Assembly (NCBI GenBank): GCA_013361525.1
Contig: JABFXY010000152.1
Coordinates: 1-54,507, forward strand
Direction: 5' to 3'
Length of the DNA stretch: 54,507 nt
From: Polyangiaceae bacterium
Lineage (GTDB): Bacteria; Myxococcota_A; Polyangia; Polyangiales; Polyangiaceae
Shown here: piece after piece, positions 25,697 through 33,992 of the stretch
Layout: every line of letters starts with the position of its first letter
How positions within the stretch are numbered: position 1 is the stretch's first letter
Notes under the pieces: generated by a model
The model's input: only the letters and a program-made list of their open reading frames with translations
Databases searched by the model: none
Told to the model about the DNA's origin: nothing
Program-made: the position numbers and the translations under genes

Positions 25697-26455
25697 TCAG
25701 CTTCGTTGCGCGGCCATATCGCACCCCATCGAGATCATCCCGCCGAGCGCGTAGCCGAGGGATTCGTTGCCTGCGGCGCCCGCATAGTATTGCCCTTCGA
25801 CGAAGAGGCACCCGCCCGGGCGAAAGCGGACGCCGGCAGCGCCTCCCGCCTCGAAGACCGCGGCGGGGACCTCTTCCGGAGGCAACTCGCCGTTCGGCAG
25901 GGTCATCAGGAGTAGATCGATGCTCGCTCGCGCCTCGACGATGAGGTCGACCGGACCGACATCGAACATCCCACCCGTCCCCGCTTGCATGAAAATGAAG
26001 CTTGGCGTCGACATCTCATTGGGCAGCAGATCTGCGTGTGACAGCTCGCGCGCGACACCGTTCGTCGTGCCGAATTGACCGCCGCCCAAGCGCAAAGCGA
26101 GCGCGCGCCAACCGCCATACGACACGAGCACGCCCAGCCCGGCGCCTCCGCCGATCAAATCTGCGTCGAGGTCGAACGACGGTACCTGCTGACCGTCGAA
26201 GCGGAGGTCTTCGACGTGGAGCGCGTGAACGACGGCGACGAGCCCGATACCGATGCCGAGGTCCGGTGCGTCCTCGTCATAGGCTGCGTCCGGCTGCGCA
26301 GGAGCGACGGGCTGCGCGGGAGCGACGGGCTGCGCGGCGACGGCGACGGGCGCCGAGGGCGCCGTGGGATCGGCGGCCACCTGCTGCGTCGCGTGAGCGT
26401 CCCCGAGCCACGTCCCGACCAGGCCGAAACCGAGCACGCACAAGGGCAAACGCAT
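25697..26455 (-). CDS. Outer-membrane-type beta-rich protein with AQP-repeat linker
   Basis: A 252-residue protein with signal MRLPLCVLGFGLVGTWLGDA ending near AHA. A short Ala/Pro/Gln linker contains VAPAQP repeated twice. The body alternates Gly-rich hydrophobic strands and acidic turns (GIGIGLVAVVHALHVEDLRF, GGAGLGVLVSYGGWRALAL, FEAGGAAGVRFRPG) in the manner of small outer-membrane barrels. No family is assigned. It is divergent from the lipoprotein at 27036 across a 580-bp repeat-rich gap. Confidence 0.7.
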   Translation of the reverse strand: MRLPLCVLGFGLVGTWLGDAHATQQVAADPTAPSAPVAVAAQPVAPAQPVAPAQPDAAYDEDAPDLGIGIGLVAVVHALHVEDLRFDGQQVPSFDLDADLIGGGAGLGVLVSYGGWRALALRLGGGQFGTTNGVARELSHADLLPNEMSTPSFIFMQAGTGGMFDVGPVDLIVEARASIDLLLMTLPNGELPPEEVPAAVFEAGGAAGVRFRPGGCLFVEGQYYAGAAGNESLGYALGGMISMGCDMAAQRS

Positions 26456-26522
26456 GGGTCATGAACGTCGATGAGCGCGGAGCGCTTACAGTGCGGTGGG
26501 CCGGCGCCGAGCAGACGGGGTC

Positions 26523-26590
26523 GGCGTCGCGCCGGCAAGCAGGCGGGGTCGGCGGGCCGGCGTCGCCCCGGCAAGCAGGCGGGGTCGGCG
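26523..26590. repeat. Tandem pair of a 32-nt GC-rich repeat
   Basis: Two copies, 26523-26554 and 26559-26590, period 36, differ at one base. Both share CCGGCAAGCAGGCGGGGTCG. Partial copies flank them (GGGGTCGGCG at 26517). No coding role is seen. A separate perfect-but-one hairpin (GCCTACAC-TTTT-GTGTGGGC) follows at 26611-26630. Confidence 0.7.
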
Positions 26591-26686
26591 ACGGAGCAGG
26601 TCAGGACATCGCCTACACTTTTGTGTGGGCTCGCTGACAGGTTCGCCCCGGCGAAGAAGCGGGAACTGCGCCGCGGTTGCGCCCCG

Positions 26687-26870
26687 GCGAACAAAGCCGT
26701 GCAGGTTGCGTCATCCTCCCGGAATTCATTCGCGGTTTACGCAGCTACAGTCCTCGCGCAATCCGTCCACGCTGCTAACTACGTGATTCCTCGTGAGCCA
26801 ATGGGTCGGCCGACGTCTCGGGCGCGAACGAATCCAGGGGCTTTACTGCAAGCCCCCGGCAATCGTTCGC
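26687..26870. repeat. Composite repeat element 2: two 47-nt palindromes, inverted
   Basis: Palindrome B is 26687-26733, with GGTTGCGTCATCC central on the plus strand. Palindrome D is 26824-26870, with CTTGCAGTAAAG central on the minus strand. Both are exactly 47 nt with GCGAA...TTCGC ends; start-to-start distance is 137 nt, as in element 1. D has a strong inner hairpin, GGGGCTT (26837-26843) with AAGCCCC (26850-26856). The rest of the 26456-27035 gap holds the tandem repeat and no gene I can support. Confidence 0.78.
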
Positions 26871-27035
26871 GGAGCCAGAGCGGCCAGGTCCTGTCACGTC
26901 TTGGTATCGAACCGGCACGCCCCGACCTGCGCCTTTGCCTTCAGGAATCAGCGCGGCGGGACGAACTTCGATGAGCTCAATCGTGTTGAGCACGAAGCCG
27001 GGCACCACCCCCGTGAGCCGTGCGAGGATCCGGTC

Positions 27036-27785
27036 GTGGAGTCGAGACCACTGCTATCGATGACATCGCTCCTCGTGCTCGCGCTCGGCTGTTCGCCTGC
27101 GTCGCCGCAACACGTCGAACCGACGCGTCCGACCGCTGTTGCCATCAGCAGCGCGGCAGTGCCCGCAGCAACCGGAGACGTCGCAGCGTTCGAGCCACCA
27201 GTCGTCGAAACCGCCAATGCGGTTCCCGCCCCGCTCGAGCCACCGCCGGAGCCGCCAAAGGGCGTCCCCGCCGCGCTCTATGCGGAGCTCTTCGTCATCG
27301 ACACATCGTGGAAGGTCGAATCGCAGTCGCAATTCCCGAACGCCCCCAAAGCGACCGGCTCGTGCCGTGTCGCGGAGGTCCAAAAGCACGACTGGGGACT
27401 AGCGAGCCGTGTCGAGTGCAAGGACCTCAATCTCGAGAAGGACTACATCACGGGAGACCCCTTCAGCGGTTGGTGGGCCGCCCTTCCCGAGGGTCTGATG
27501 AAGCTCCCGGATAGCGGACCGCGCGGCGAACCAGACGTGACCGAGCTGATCCTCTCTGCGAGCCCTCGCTCGAAGCGCGTGGTGATCCCCGATGTCGACG
27601 AGCCGCCCTATTCGGATGAATTGACCATTTCGGTAAACGGTAGAGGGTGGTGCATCAGGGTGGTCTCGAACGGTGACGAGAGCGCGTGGTGGTCCGTTTG
27701 CGTTCAGCCGGGGAATGGTTTCCGCGGCGGCAGGATGGGCTGGCGCGGCGGCGTGAGTCACGAGAAGGTCTTTACGATTCGATAG
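27036..27785 (+). CDS. Lipoprotein, unknown function
   Basis: About 249 residues from a GTG at 27036: VESRPLLSMTSLLVLALGC gives a short signal with lipobox LALGC. An internal ATG at 27060 would leave almost no n-region, so the GTG is preferred. A Pro/Ala/Val-rich linker to about residue 75 is followed by a compact domain with Trp residues and four Cys (GSCRVAEV, VECKDLNL, GWCIRVVS, SVCVQPGN), which probably form two disulfides. No family is recognised. Its TAG directly abuts the stop of the convergent gene at 27786. Confidence 0.65.
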   Translation: MESRPLLSMTSLLVLALGCSPASPQHVEPTRPTAVAISSAAVPAATGDVAAFEPPVVETANAVPAPLEPPPEPPKGVPAALYAELFVIDTSWKVESQSQFPNAPKATGSCRVAEVQKHDWGLASRVECKDLNLEKDYITGDPFSGWWAALPEGLMKLPDSGPRGEPDVTELILSASPRSKRVVIPDVDEPPYSDELTISVNGRGWCIRVVSNGDESAWWSVCVQPGNGFRGGRMGWRGGVSHEKVFTIR

Positions 27786-28379
27786 CTAACGTCGCCACCA
27801 ATACGGATCGCCAGATACGGTCGCTTCAAATCCCGAGTTGACGGCGAGCGAAAACAAGCTTTCGACACGGTCCTGCGGACCATGAGCTTGAAAGTGGACT
27901 GCCAAGTTGTGCGCCGCATATCCGCTACCGGCGGCGACGGCGCGTTCGAGAAGAGCAACCCCCTCGGGATGACGCTGGATGTCCCCGAGCGTCAGCAATG
28001 TACCGAGCGCGCCCATCGCATCGATGTCGCCCTCCGCGATGAGCGGACGAAGCAGTGCCTCGGCGGCGGCGCGATTCCCCACGCCAACTTGCGCCGCGAC
28101 CTCGACCCGATCGCGCCGGTCGTCGGCCAGATCCGGCTTCTCAGCGGCCTCGAGATTTCCCGGTCTTCTACCCTCGAGGAACGCTCCCGCCGCCTCGCGA
28201 ATCTCGGGGTTGGCGTCGTCCAGAGAGCCGCACGCCTGCGTCTTCAGGAGCGACGCGTCGATCGCTCGAAGCCGGGCGGCCAAAGGCACGCCATAAGGCT
28301 CCAACCCGAGGAGCTCCCGAAGTGGACGAGGGGGAAAGATGGGCACATCGGAAAGTGCGACCCAACGCGTCGCCGACAA
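27786..28379 (-). CDS. Sel1/TPR-like repeat protein
   Basis: A 197-residue soluble protein. The C-terminal half has two to three Sel1/TPR-like helical units: AEALLRPLIAEGDIDAMGAL, HPEGVALLERAVAAGSGYAA and ESLFSLAVNSGF, with the A-x-x-x-L/A-x-x-x-A spacing and the AA-HNLAV motif typical of Sel1 repeats. The N-terminal part is charged and helical. The start is a TTG with a weak ribosome site. It is the first of the co-oriented run of small genes ending near 34395. Confidence 0.65.
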   Translation of the reverse strand: MSATRWVALSDVPIFPPRPLRELLGLEPYGVPLAARLRAIDASLLKTQACGSLDDANPEIREAAGAFLEGRRPGNLEAAEKPDLADDRRDRVEVAAQVGVGNRAAAEALLRPLIAEGDIDAMGALGTLLTLGDIQRHPEGVALLERAVAAGSGYAAHNLAVHFQAHGPQDRVESLFSLAVNSGFEATVSGDPYWWRR

Positions 28380-28405
28380 CAGACTTCAATCGGTATCGCT
28401 GACCG

Positions 28406-29011
28406 CTAGATCGCGGTTCGAAGCTTTTGGTGAAGAGCGCGAATGGTGGAATAGCTCGGAATCCGCGCCGGCCCCCTGACCTGATCGAGTGCGAGCCGCA
28501 TTTGGGCCGCGCAACGACGCGGATCCATCGCGCCGATCCCGGTGCCGAGTCCCGGAACGAGGAGGGACCGAATCAGCTTCGTTGGAGACTGCTCGTTGTG
28601 ACGCATGACAGCCAGCAGAATTGCACGGAATGCGACATACGCATTGAGGGTGTTCGCGACGCTCTCCGGAACGCGCATCGTTGGGGCAACCACGAGGAAC
28701 GGCCATCGCACATGGGCGGTCTCGACGATCTCGGCCGCGCCCACGTGAAGCTCACCGTGATGCTTTTCAAGGATCAGCTTTTGGACCACGTTCTGGATGG
28801 TTCCGCCCAGCTCGCGACGAATTGCGACGTCGATGCCTCCGTCCATGATCCCGAAGCTGTTCGCAGGGCTGACCATCGCGTCGGCATCTCGCTCGAAGAA
28901 GTCGCCGTGAACGACGGTAACCTCTTCGTGCTCTGCGAAAACCTCGGACCAGGCTCGGGTTAGCGCGGCGTGATGGTCTACGAGCAGGATCTCCATGGGC
29001 ATCATCGGCAT
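28406..29011 (-). CDS. Macro-domain protein
   Basis: About 201 residues with the ADP-ribose-binding macro fold signatures. MVSPANSFGIMDGGIDVAIR matches the loop that holds ADP-ribose, and VPGLGTGIGAMDPRRCAAQM the second binding loop, with VVHGDFFERDADAM as the first strand. Family members remove or bind ADP-ribose, often in toxin-immunity or stress settings. The start at 29011 is preferred because GGGAG lies eight bases upstream; four nearby in-frame ATGs are alternatives. The neighbours are small genes of mostly unknown role. Confidence 0.88.
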   Translation of the reverse strand: MPMMPMEILLVDHHAALTRAWSEVFAEHEEVTVVHGDFFERDADAMVSPANSFGIMDGGIDVAIRRELGGTIQNVVQKLILEKHHGELHVGAAEIVETAHVRWPFLVVAPTMRVPESVANTLNAYVAFRAILLAVMRHNEQSPTKLIRSLLVPGLGTGIGAMDPRRCAAQMRLALDQVRGPARIPSYSTIRALHQKLRTAI

Positions 29012-29047
29012 CTCACGCACTCCCGGATTTGACGTTTAACGGTCCAC

Positions 29048-29533
29048 TCAGTCCGAGACCGCGATGCGACAGGCGTCGCACACTGCGACCCGTCCTTGGG
29101 ACCGAAGCGCGATGTGACAGACAGGACAGACCGTGAGCGGCTGAAAGTCATCTGCGGTGTTGTCCTGGAACCACAACATGTACGCACTGCGATACGAATT
29201 CAGCTCACGTACCACGGCAAGGCCGCGAACGTTCGAGGGGCTCGAGGGGTCCGTGAGCTGGTCGCGCGCCCAGTCCTCGAACTCGCCAGAGTCCAGCCAT
29301 AGGGTCTCGAAAGCGGAGCGAAACGAGTGCCAGTTTGCAAGCTTGTCGGCCAACCCCCGGGAGATACCGGCCCGTTCCGGCGCCACCTCACGATTGCAGA
29401 CAAGGCAATGAATCGGGTTGCGACCGAAAGTCTGAAACAACAAGAACGGCGGTGAGTCCGTGCACGCACAGATCTCGTCCGGTGGCGTCGGGCACTCGCG
29501 AAGGCGCCAGTAGGGATCATCGGACTCTTTCAT
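29048..29533 (-). CDS. Zinc-ribbon protein of the DUF2310 type
   Basis: A 161-residue protein. The first half holds CACTDSPPFLLFQTF and HCLVCNREVAPE; a middle section RSAYMLWF precedes the C-terminal zinc ribbon CPVCHIALRSQ...CDACRIAVSD. This arrangement (a YCLxCN-type pair plus a C-terminal ribbon around an AYYYLF-like core) fits the DUF2310 family of putative nucleic-acid-binding zinc-ribbon proteins. ATG 29533 follows GAGGGAG closely. It sits between the MerB-like and macro-domain genes. Confidence 0.75.
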   Translation of the reverse strand: MKESDDPYWRLRECPTPPDEICACTDSPPFLLFQTFGRNPIHCLVCNREVAPERAGISRGLADKLANWHSFRSAFETLWLDSGEFEDWARDQLTDPSSPSNVRGLAVVRELNSYRSAYMLWFQDNTADDFQPLTVCPVCHIALRSQGRVAVCDACRIAVSD

Positions 29534-29550
29534 TTATCTCCCTCAGTCGC

Positions 29551-30234
29551 CTACGTGATTCTCCAAAATGGCCCGATCAGCCCATGTCGTGTGAAGAGTG
29601 CCTGCGCCTCCGCGGGACTGCGCTTTCGCCATGGCGTCGAGAGGTACGATCCATACCAATCACGCGCGAACGCCCAGAGCGCGCCCAGCGACATGATCGC
29701 TCCCCGCGGAAGCGCGTGATCTCGACACCACCGATCCACATCCGCCTCGGAGCGGAACGGTTGAAAGCTCGAGCATGCAAAAATGACGTTGTCCCACCAG
29801 CGCGCGGGCGGCGTCGACAAATGGAACACGTCCGAACTCGGCGGCACCACGCCGGTGCCGCGCCGCACGTCATACCTCGCGACTTCGTCTTCGCCGCCAT
29901 ATCGCGTCGTCACGACAGCGTCGCAGTCGAGCGCCGCGGCGATGCCGAAAGCGCAATACAGGCAATTCGCCCAATAGCCTCGACCAGCAGTCCGCACCCA
30001 ACATGACCCTGGTGCCAACGCGAAGGGGTGCACCGCCCACGGTCGAGTCGTCCCCGGGTGCAGCAACACGGCGTGAGCGTCAGCCAGCCGCCGAAGGTGG
30101 GTTTCAACCGTCGGCACATCGCGGCCGACAGCCTCGGCCAAAGCATCAAGAGTCGGCGCGTGGCCAAGCTCCGCGATCGCGCGTGTCAACGCGCTGCGCA
30201 CCTGCTCGTCGTCAGCAGTAAGGGTGATCGTCAT
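29551..30234 (-). CDS. Alkylmercury-lyase-like (MerB family) protein
   Basis: A 227-residue protein. An N-terminal winged-helix-like region (about 8-75: LDALAEAVGRDVPTVETHLR) precedes the MerB-type domain. GYWANCLYCAFGIAAAL carries Cys91 and Cys94, and VIFACSSFQPF carries Cys154; the latter pair aligns in position with the catalytic Cys96 and Cys159 of MerB. The Asp three residues after the first catalytic Cys in MerB (Asp99) is Gly here (C-A-F-G), so protonolysis of the C-Hg bond is uncertain. It may bind organometal or have another role. No mercury reductase or mer regulator is nearby. Confidence 0.78.
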   Translation of the reverse strand: MTITLTADDEQVRSALTRAIAELGHAPTLDALAEAVGRDVPTVETHLRRLADAHAVLLHPGTTRPWAVHPFALAPGSCWVRTAGRGYWANCLYCAFGIAAALDCDAVVTTRYGGEDEVARYDVRRGTGVVPPSSDVFHLSTPPARWWDNVIFACSSFQPFRSEADVDRWCRDHALPRGAIMSLGALWAFARDWYGSYLSTPWRKRSPAEAQALFTRHGLIGPFWRIT

Positions 30235-30249
30235 GGGCGGTGCTCGCGA

Positions 30250-30771
30250 TCATCGCTCAGCCTTCCACGATTCAACCAGGGTCGTAAGCGCCGCCATCTC
30301 CAAGTCCGGGAATGGTTCGCGCCATTCCGCTCGAAACCGTTCAGGCGGCAAGCAGGTCTGCAGCCTCCGTAAGGCGCGCCAGAAAGCCAGAACCAGCGCT
30401 GGTGTCGGCATCACGCAGCCGAACATCCACCTCGAACGCGCGCCGCGGACGTGATCGGGATACAGATGAAGCGTGAGCTCGGACCGGTCGCCCTGCACCG
30501 GCTCGATGCGAAGCTCGAGCTCGGCGGGTCCGAGCAGAAACGCCACAGCTCGCGCGGGGATTCGCTTGCCGGCCTCCCACAATCCTGCGCACAGATCCCG
30601 GAGCGTCGGATAGATGTGCGAAAAGTTCTCGGTGAACTCGGCTTCCGCAGTCGCTATCCGCATGGTGAAGCCACCGGCATGTGGCGCGTCGAAGGTCACC
30701 TCGAGGAAACGGGGCGTCCGGCCCATCGTCGACGCGACGAGCACGCGCCGCTCGACCTGACGACGTGCCAC
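30250..30771 (-). CDS. Hypothetical protein
   Basis: About 173 residues, mixed alpha/beta, no signal peptide or membrane helix. Recognisable stretches are FLEVTFDAPHAGGFTMRIA and FRAEWREPFPDLEMAALTTL. A GTG at 30771 is the given start; an ATG at 30726 just before GRTPRFLEV is at least as plausible. It is one of the consecutive small minus-strand genes between 27.8 and 34.4 kb. Size and isolation would suit an immunity-type protein, but no family is recognised. Confidence 0.55.
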   Translation of the reverse strand: MARRQVERRVLVASTMGRTPRFLEVTFDAPHAGGFTMRIATAEAEFTENFSHIYPTLRDLCAGLWEAGKRIPARAVAFLLGPAELELRIEPVQGDRSELTLHLYPDHVRGARSRWMFGCVMPTPALVLAFWRALRRLQTCLPPERFRAEWREPFPDLEMAALTTLVESWKAER

Positions 30772-30868
30772 CCGTCACGCGAAAGCGACGGCGCGGCCCG
30801 GTGCCCCCTCTTGAGATCTCGGCCCGCGACCTCGACTGAAGACGGACATGCATCAGCAAGGAACGGCG

Positions 30869-31324
30869 CTATTCATCGGGCTGGGCTACTCGAGTCCAGA
30901 AATTGTCGGCTCGGACAAACGTCTCTAGAACAGCAGAGACCATGGAGTCAGCGGCAGCTTCGGCACACGCTTCTAGAAATGCGTCGGTCACAGCGGCACG
31001 GGCGCCGGCGTCCGTCGCAGACGTGTACTCGCGCCGCATCACCTCGCCGAGCGCATCGATACCGGGCGTTCCTCCATCCGGAGTCGAGGCAAAGTCGTAG
31101 TAGCGCCACGCGGCCATTTCCTCGACGGCGTCGAGCAACGGGTCGTCTCGAACCTCTTCACTGGTCAACACGGAGAATGCAATGCTGCCGTGCCACGGAT
31201 AGCAGTCGATCGCGAACGCACGAATCTCTGCGTGGCCGATGCGATTGCGAAGCGCCAAGAGAGCGTCTGCCAGCACGCGCGCAAGCTCAGATGACCAGGT
31301 TTCGAGTGCGTTTCCGTCGATCAT
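30869..31324 (-). CDS. Hypothetical protein
   Basis: A 151-residue acidic, largely helical cytoplasmic protein starting MIDGNALETWSSELARVLAD. It contains AFAIDCYPWHGSIAFSVLTS, an Ala-rich middle and a closing FVRADNFWTRVAQ. The composition is clearly coding compared with other frames. It lies in the co-oriented small-gene run. No function can be assigned. Confidence 0.55.
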   Translation of the reverse strand: MIDGNALETWSSELARVLADALLALRNRIGHAEIRAFAIDCYPWHGSIAFSVLTSEEVRDDPLLDAVEEMAAWRYYDFASTPDGGTPGIDALGEVMRREYTSATDAGARAAVTDAFLEACAEAAADSMVSAVLETFVRADNFWTRVAQPDE

Positions 31325-31351
31325 TTTGGAACCGTACCGTTCAACCTGTCA

Positions 31352-31735
31352 CTAGAGGGCATCCAGCGCCTCTTTCGAGCACCATTCCGCGGTATCGTCA
31401 ATTGCAGACTTCAGCCACTGCCACAGATCGGCGAAGCGCGTGGTGGAAGGAAACCCGGCAACCTCCACACCGCTTTTCCACGTCAGGTGAACCTGCAGAA
31501 CAGCCTCCATGACGATGCCGTCTCTGACGACGAAGCCAACGATTTCGTCCTGGTCCTGTCGGCGGGCAAACGGGTAGATGTCGTGCTCGAGCCCGGCTCG
31601 GTCGCCAACCTCCACACGATATTGACGCCGAAGTCCCTCTCGTTCGCCCTCGCTCGAGATCCAATGCCACGGCGTGAGCCGGGTCAGGCCGTGCGCGCGG
31701 ATCCACCGGAGGGGAAGAGGTTCTTCGATGGGCAA
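31352..31735 (-). CDS. Hypothetical protein, possible SUKH-like
   Basis: About 127 residues from a TTG at 31735, which has AAGGA seven bases upstream and lies just after the next gene's stop at 31749. Longer reading would overlap that gene with non-protein-like sequence. The pattern LTRLTPWHWISSEGEREGLR followed by YPFARRQDQDEIVGFVV resembles the loading-strand layout of SUKH/SMI1-type proteins, which are common immunity proteins. That match is by eye and weak. Confidence 0.5.
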   Translation of the reverse strand: MPIEEPLPLRWIRAHGLTRLTPWHWISSEGEREGLRRQYRVEVGDRAGLEHDIYPFARRQDQDEIVGFVVRDGIVMEAVLQVHLTWKSGVEVAGFPSTTRFADLWQWLKSAIDDTAEWCSKEALDAL

Positions 31736-31748
31736 TTCCGAATCCTTG

Positions 31749-32201
31749 CTAATGGTCGCTGGAGGCGCGAGCTCGGTCGCGCATCGCAGCGACGATTTGC
31801 ACGAGCTGTTCCGGGTGGCGCTCTCGATCGAGCTGGTTGTAGCAGTCGAGCAGCTCGGCGGTCGAGAGGCCTCGATACAGGTCACTGTTGCCCTGTTGCG
31901 TGCCTGCCACGACGTTGGCCTCTTTTTCGACCACACGAGCGAGCTCGCGGTTTAGCTCGCCGCGCTCCTTCGTACGACCGGGATCACCGACGCGGTTCGC
32001 CGTCCATAGAATGCCGGCGGAGACGAGAAGGACGATCAACAGCTGGAGACCGACACCAAGGAGACCACCGTGTGGAACGCCTCCTGGTTTACCAACCGCA
32101 TCGCTGACCTCTGCGGATTGGACGGCGGCGTTGTACACGCCACCGGCGGCCACGAGGGCCGCGGCAACTTTCAGCAGAGTGGCGAGTAGCGAGCGGGGCA
32201 T
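31749..32201 (-). CDS. Small membrane protein with two helices
   Basis: A 150-residue protein. Two hydrophobic segments (LLATLLKVAAALVAAGGVYN and LGVGLQLLIVLLVSAGILW) precede a charged, helical cytoplasmic tail containing LNRELARVVEKEAN and LSTAELLDCYNQLDRE. The tail looks like a coiled coil. The ATG at 32201 starts a typical membrane N-terminus (MPRSLLATLL). Function unknown; in the small-gene run. Confidence 0.6.
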   Translation of the reverse strand: MPRSLLATLLKVAAALVAAGGVYNAAVQSAEVSDAVGKPGGVPHGGLLGVGLQLLIVLLVSAGILWTANRVGDPGRTKERGELNRELARVVEKEANVVAGTQQGNSDLYRGLSTAELLDCYNQLDRERHPEQLVQIVAAMRDRARASSDH

Positions 32202-32316
32202 GAGCGTGCGATCCAGCGTGGAAGCCAGGAGTGCATCAACATCTCATCGAGCATCGTTCGGGACCCAACCTGGCCCACTCTTGGCGGAAACATGGGCCCA
32301 GGAGCTCGCTCAAAGC

Positions 32317-32784
32317 TCATCCGATCAAGCTTATGGGTGGCAGCTTCTCGAGAAGCCTATTGTCCTCGAACTCGGCAAGAACCCCCTCATTCGTGATGGG
32401 GTCGATGGCCATCGCGCATCGGTGCCAGTGCAAGAACCACGTGTCGTCGCGCCGACGCTGCAGCCAGCTGCGTAGATACTGCAGGCCGTGTTGAAGGGCG
32501 AATCGTCGCGCCTGGGCAGCCAAGTCGCTCGGCACTGCGCTCACCCAGATGGACCAGTCATCGCGGCCACGGCATCCGATACCGGCGAGGATGATGCACT
32601 CGGGATCGACCGGGCCGCTCTGAGGTCGCGCGTAGAACGAGATCGAGAGCTGAGGGAACTGGGGAGAGTCTCGCAAGGCTTCGGAAATCGCTTCGGCGCC
32701 CAGCGGGTAAGACAGGTTGCGTGAGATTTGCTCGCGATCTTTGGTCGGGATTAGCGGCGTCTCGTCCGATACGTGCTTGACCAT
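32317..32784 (-). CDS. Hypothetical protein
   Basis: A 155-residue soluble protein starting MVKHVSDETPLIPTKDREQI. It contains QLSISFYARPQSG, IILAGIGCRGRDDWSIWVSA and DTWFLHWHRCAMAID. Aromatic-rich strands suggest a compact alpha/beta fold. It is one of the co-oriented small genes; no family recognised. Confidence 0.55.
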   Translation of the reverse strand: MVKHVSDETPLIPTKDREQISRNLSYPLGAEAISEALRDSPQFPQLSISFYARPQSGPVDPECIILAGIGCRGRDDWSIWVSAVPSDLAAQARRFALQHGLQYLRSWLQRRRDDTWFLHWHRCAMAIDPITNEGVLAEFEDNRLLEKLPPISLIG

Positions 32785-32879
32785 CGGGCACCATCCTCCG
32801 TTCGGCGTCGTCTCGCAAACGTATCGGCGTTCCGCTGGATGTGCCAGGGGCTGGACGCCGTGCGTGCCCCAACGCAGGG

Positions 32880-33554
32880 CTATTCAGCGCCGCGATCGCG
32901 TGCGCGAAGGCAGCCGAGCGCACGCTGATCCGCAGCTGATCCTTCGAGCGCGTGCCAAACGACATCACCGGCTGAGAAGTCCACGACCACGTATCCGGGA
33001 TTGTGCTTTCGAAAAAGTGTGCCGGCATTGACGATGGTGAGCTGCCCGAATCTCCGAAGCATCGGCTTGTGCGTATGGCCGTTCAGGACGATGGAAACCT
33101 CGCCATCGAGCATGAGCCGCTGCAACTCGAGATTGCTCTCCAGCGCATAACCGAAGTCGTCCGGCGACACGCCAGCCATGTCGTTCGTGCCGAGCCCGTG
33201 GCAGAGCAAGACTCGGCCGAACCGCGACGAGAACTCGCGTGTGCGCGGCAACGCTCGCATATAGGCCAGCGTCTTCGACGCAAGCTCGTCGCGGCGGACT
33301 GCATCGGGAAGGTTGCGAACCGAGTCCGTGAGGACCCAGCGGTCATGGTTGCCACTCACGGTCAGGACGTGGTGCGCCGCGAGCAGCTCGCACGCTCGAT
33401 CGACATCGCCTGGGCCATCGGCGATGTCGCCGGTGCAGAGGATCGTCTCGATCCCGGCGTCAGCGAGGCGACGAATCGCTTCGGAGAGCAGCGCATCCTC
33501 TGCGTGCACGTCGCCGATGAGCCCAATACGGTTTTCGAGGATGGTCACCGTCAT
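32880..33554 (-). CDS. Metallophosphoesterase (YfcE-like)
   Basis: A 224-residue calcineurin-like phosphoesterase. Metal-ligand motifs appear in order: GLIGDVHAED (D-x-H), CTGDIADGPGD (GD), VSGNHDRW (GNHD), LLCHG, and NGHTHKPML (GHxH), ending in a NAGTLFR strand. Family members hydrolyse phosphodiesters or nucleotides with two metal ions. The ATG at 33554 overlaps the preceding gene's stop (ATGA), so the two are translationally coupled. Confidence 0.92.
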   Translation of the reverse strand: MTVTILENRIGLIGDVHAEDALLSEAIRRLADAGIETILCTGDIADGPGDVDRACELLAAHHVLTVSGNHDRWVLTDSVRNLPDAVRRDELASKTLAYMRALPRTREFSSRFGRVLLCHGLGTNDMAGVSPDDFGYALESNLELQRLMLDGEVSIVLNGHTHKPMLRRFGQLTIVNAGTLFRKHNPGYVVVDFSAGDVVWHALEGSAADQRALGCLRARDRGAE

Positions 33555-33928
33555 GAGCCGAACATATTTAGCGAGGTTCGCCTCTCGCGTAAAAAGAGAT
33601 AACCATTGTCGATGACGTGCTCTCGACCGCAGTCGGCGTCCCAACCGCCGGAGAGCGCGAGCTCGATCAGGAGCCGAGCCGCGCTCGGCAGATTGAGGTT
33701 CAGGCTCCAGCTCGGAGCGGAATAGTCCACGACGACGCCCGCCTGTCGTGGAAAGCCGGACCCGTGCTCTGTCGTTTCGGGAAACACGATGCGCAAATTG
33801 GTACGCTCACGCCGAGCCGCGAACGCGGAGAACACCTCCGAGCAGCCGCTCGCCGCGTGTCGATGATGGACGCGCCAGAGGTAGAGGCCCGATTCGAGCA
33901 CGATCTTGCGAGGTTTTCGTCTCAACAT
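33551..33928 (-). CDS. Hypothetical protein coupled to the phosphoesterase
   Basis: About 125 residues starting MLRRKPRKIVLESGLYLWRV. A basic N-terminus, RTNLRIVFPE and a central strand VVVDYSAPSWSLNLNLPSAA suggest a small alpha/beta protein. It resembles the many uncharacterised small cytoplasmic proteins found in immunity-type loci, but no family can be named. An ATG at 33952 would add eight residues. Its stop overlaps the start of the phosphoesterase. Confidence 0.55.
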   Translation of the reverse strand: MLRRKPRKIVLESGLYLWRVHHRHAASGCSEVFSAFAARRERTNLRIVFPETTEHGSGFPRQAGVVVDYSAPSWSLNLNLPSAARLLIELALSGGWDADCGREHVIDNGYLFLRERRTSLNMFGS

Positions 33929-33992
33929 TGTAAATTCGCGGGCGGCGCGCATCGACGGCCGCTTCGTCCATTAGCTGACGAGTGTACGCGTC

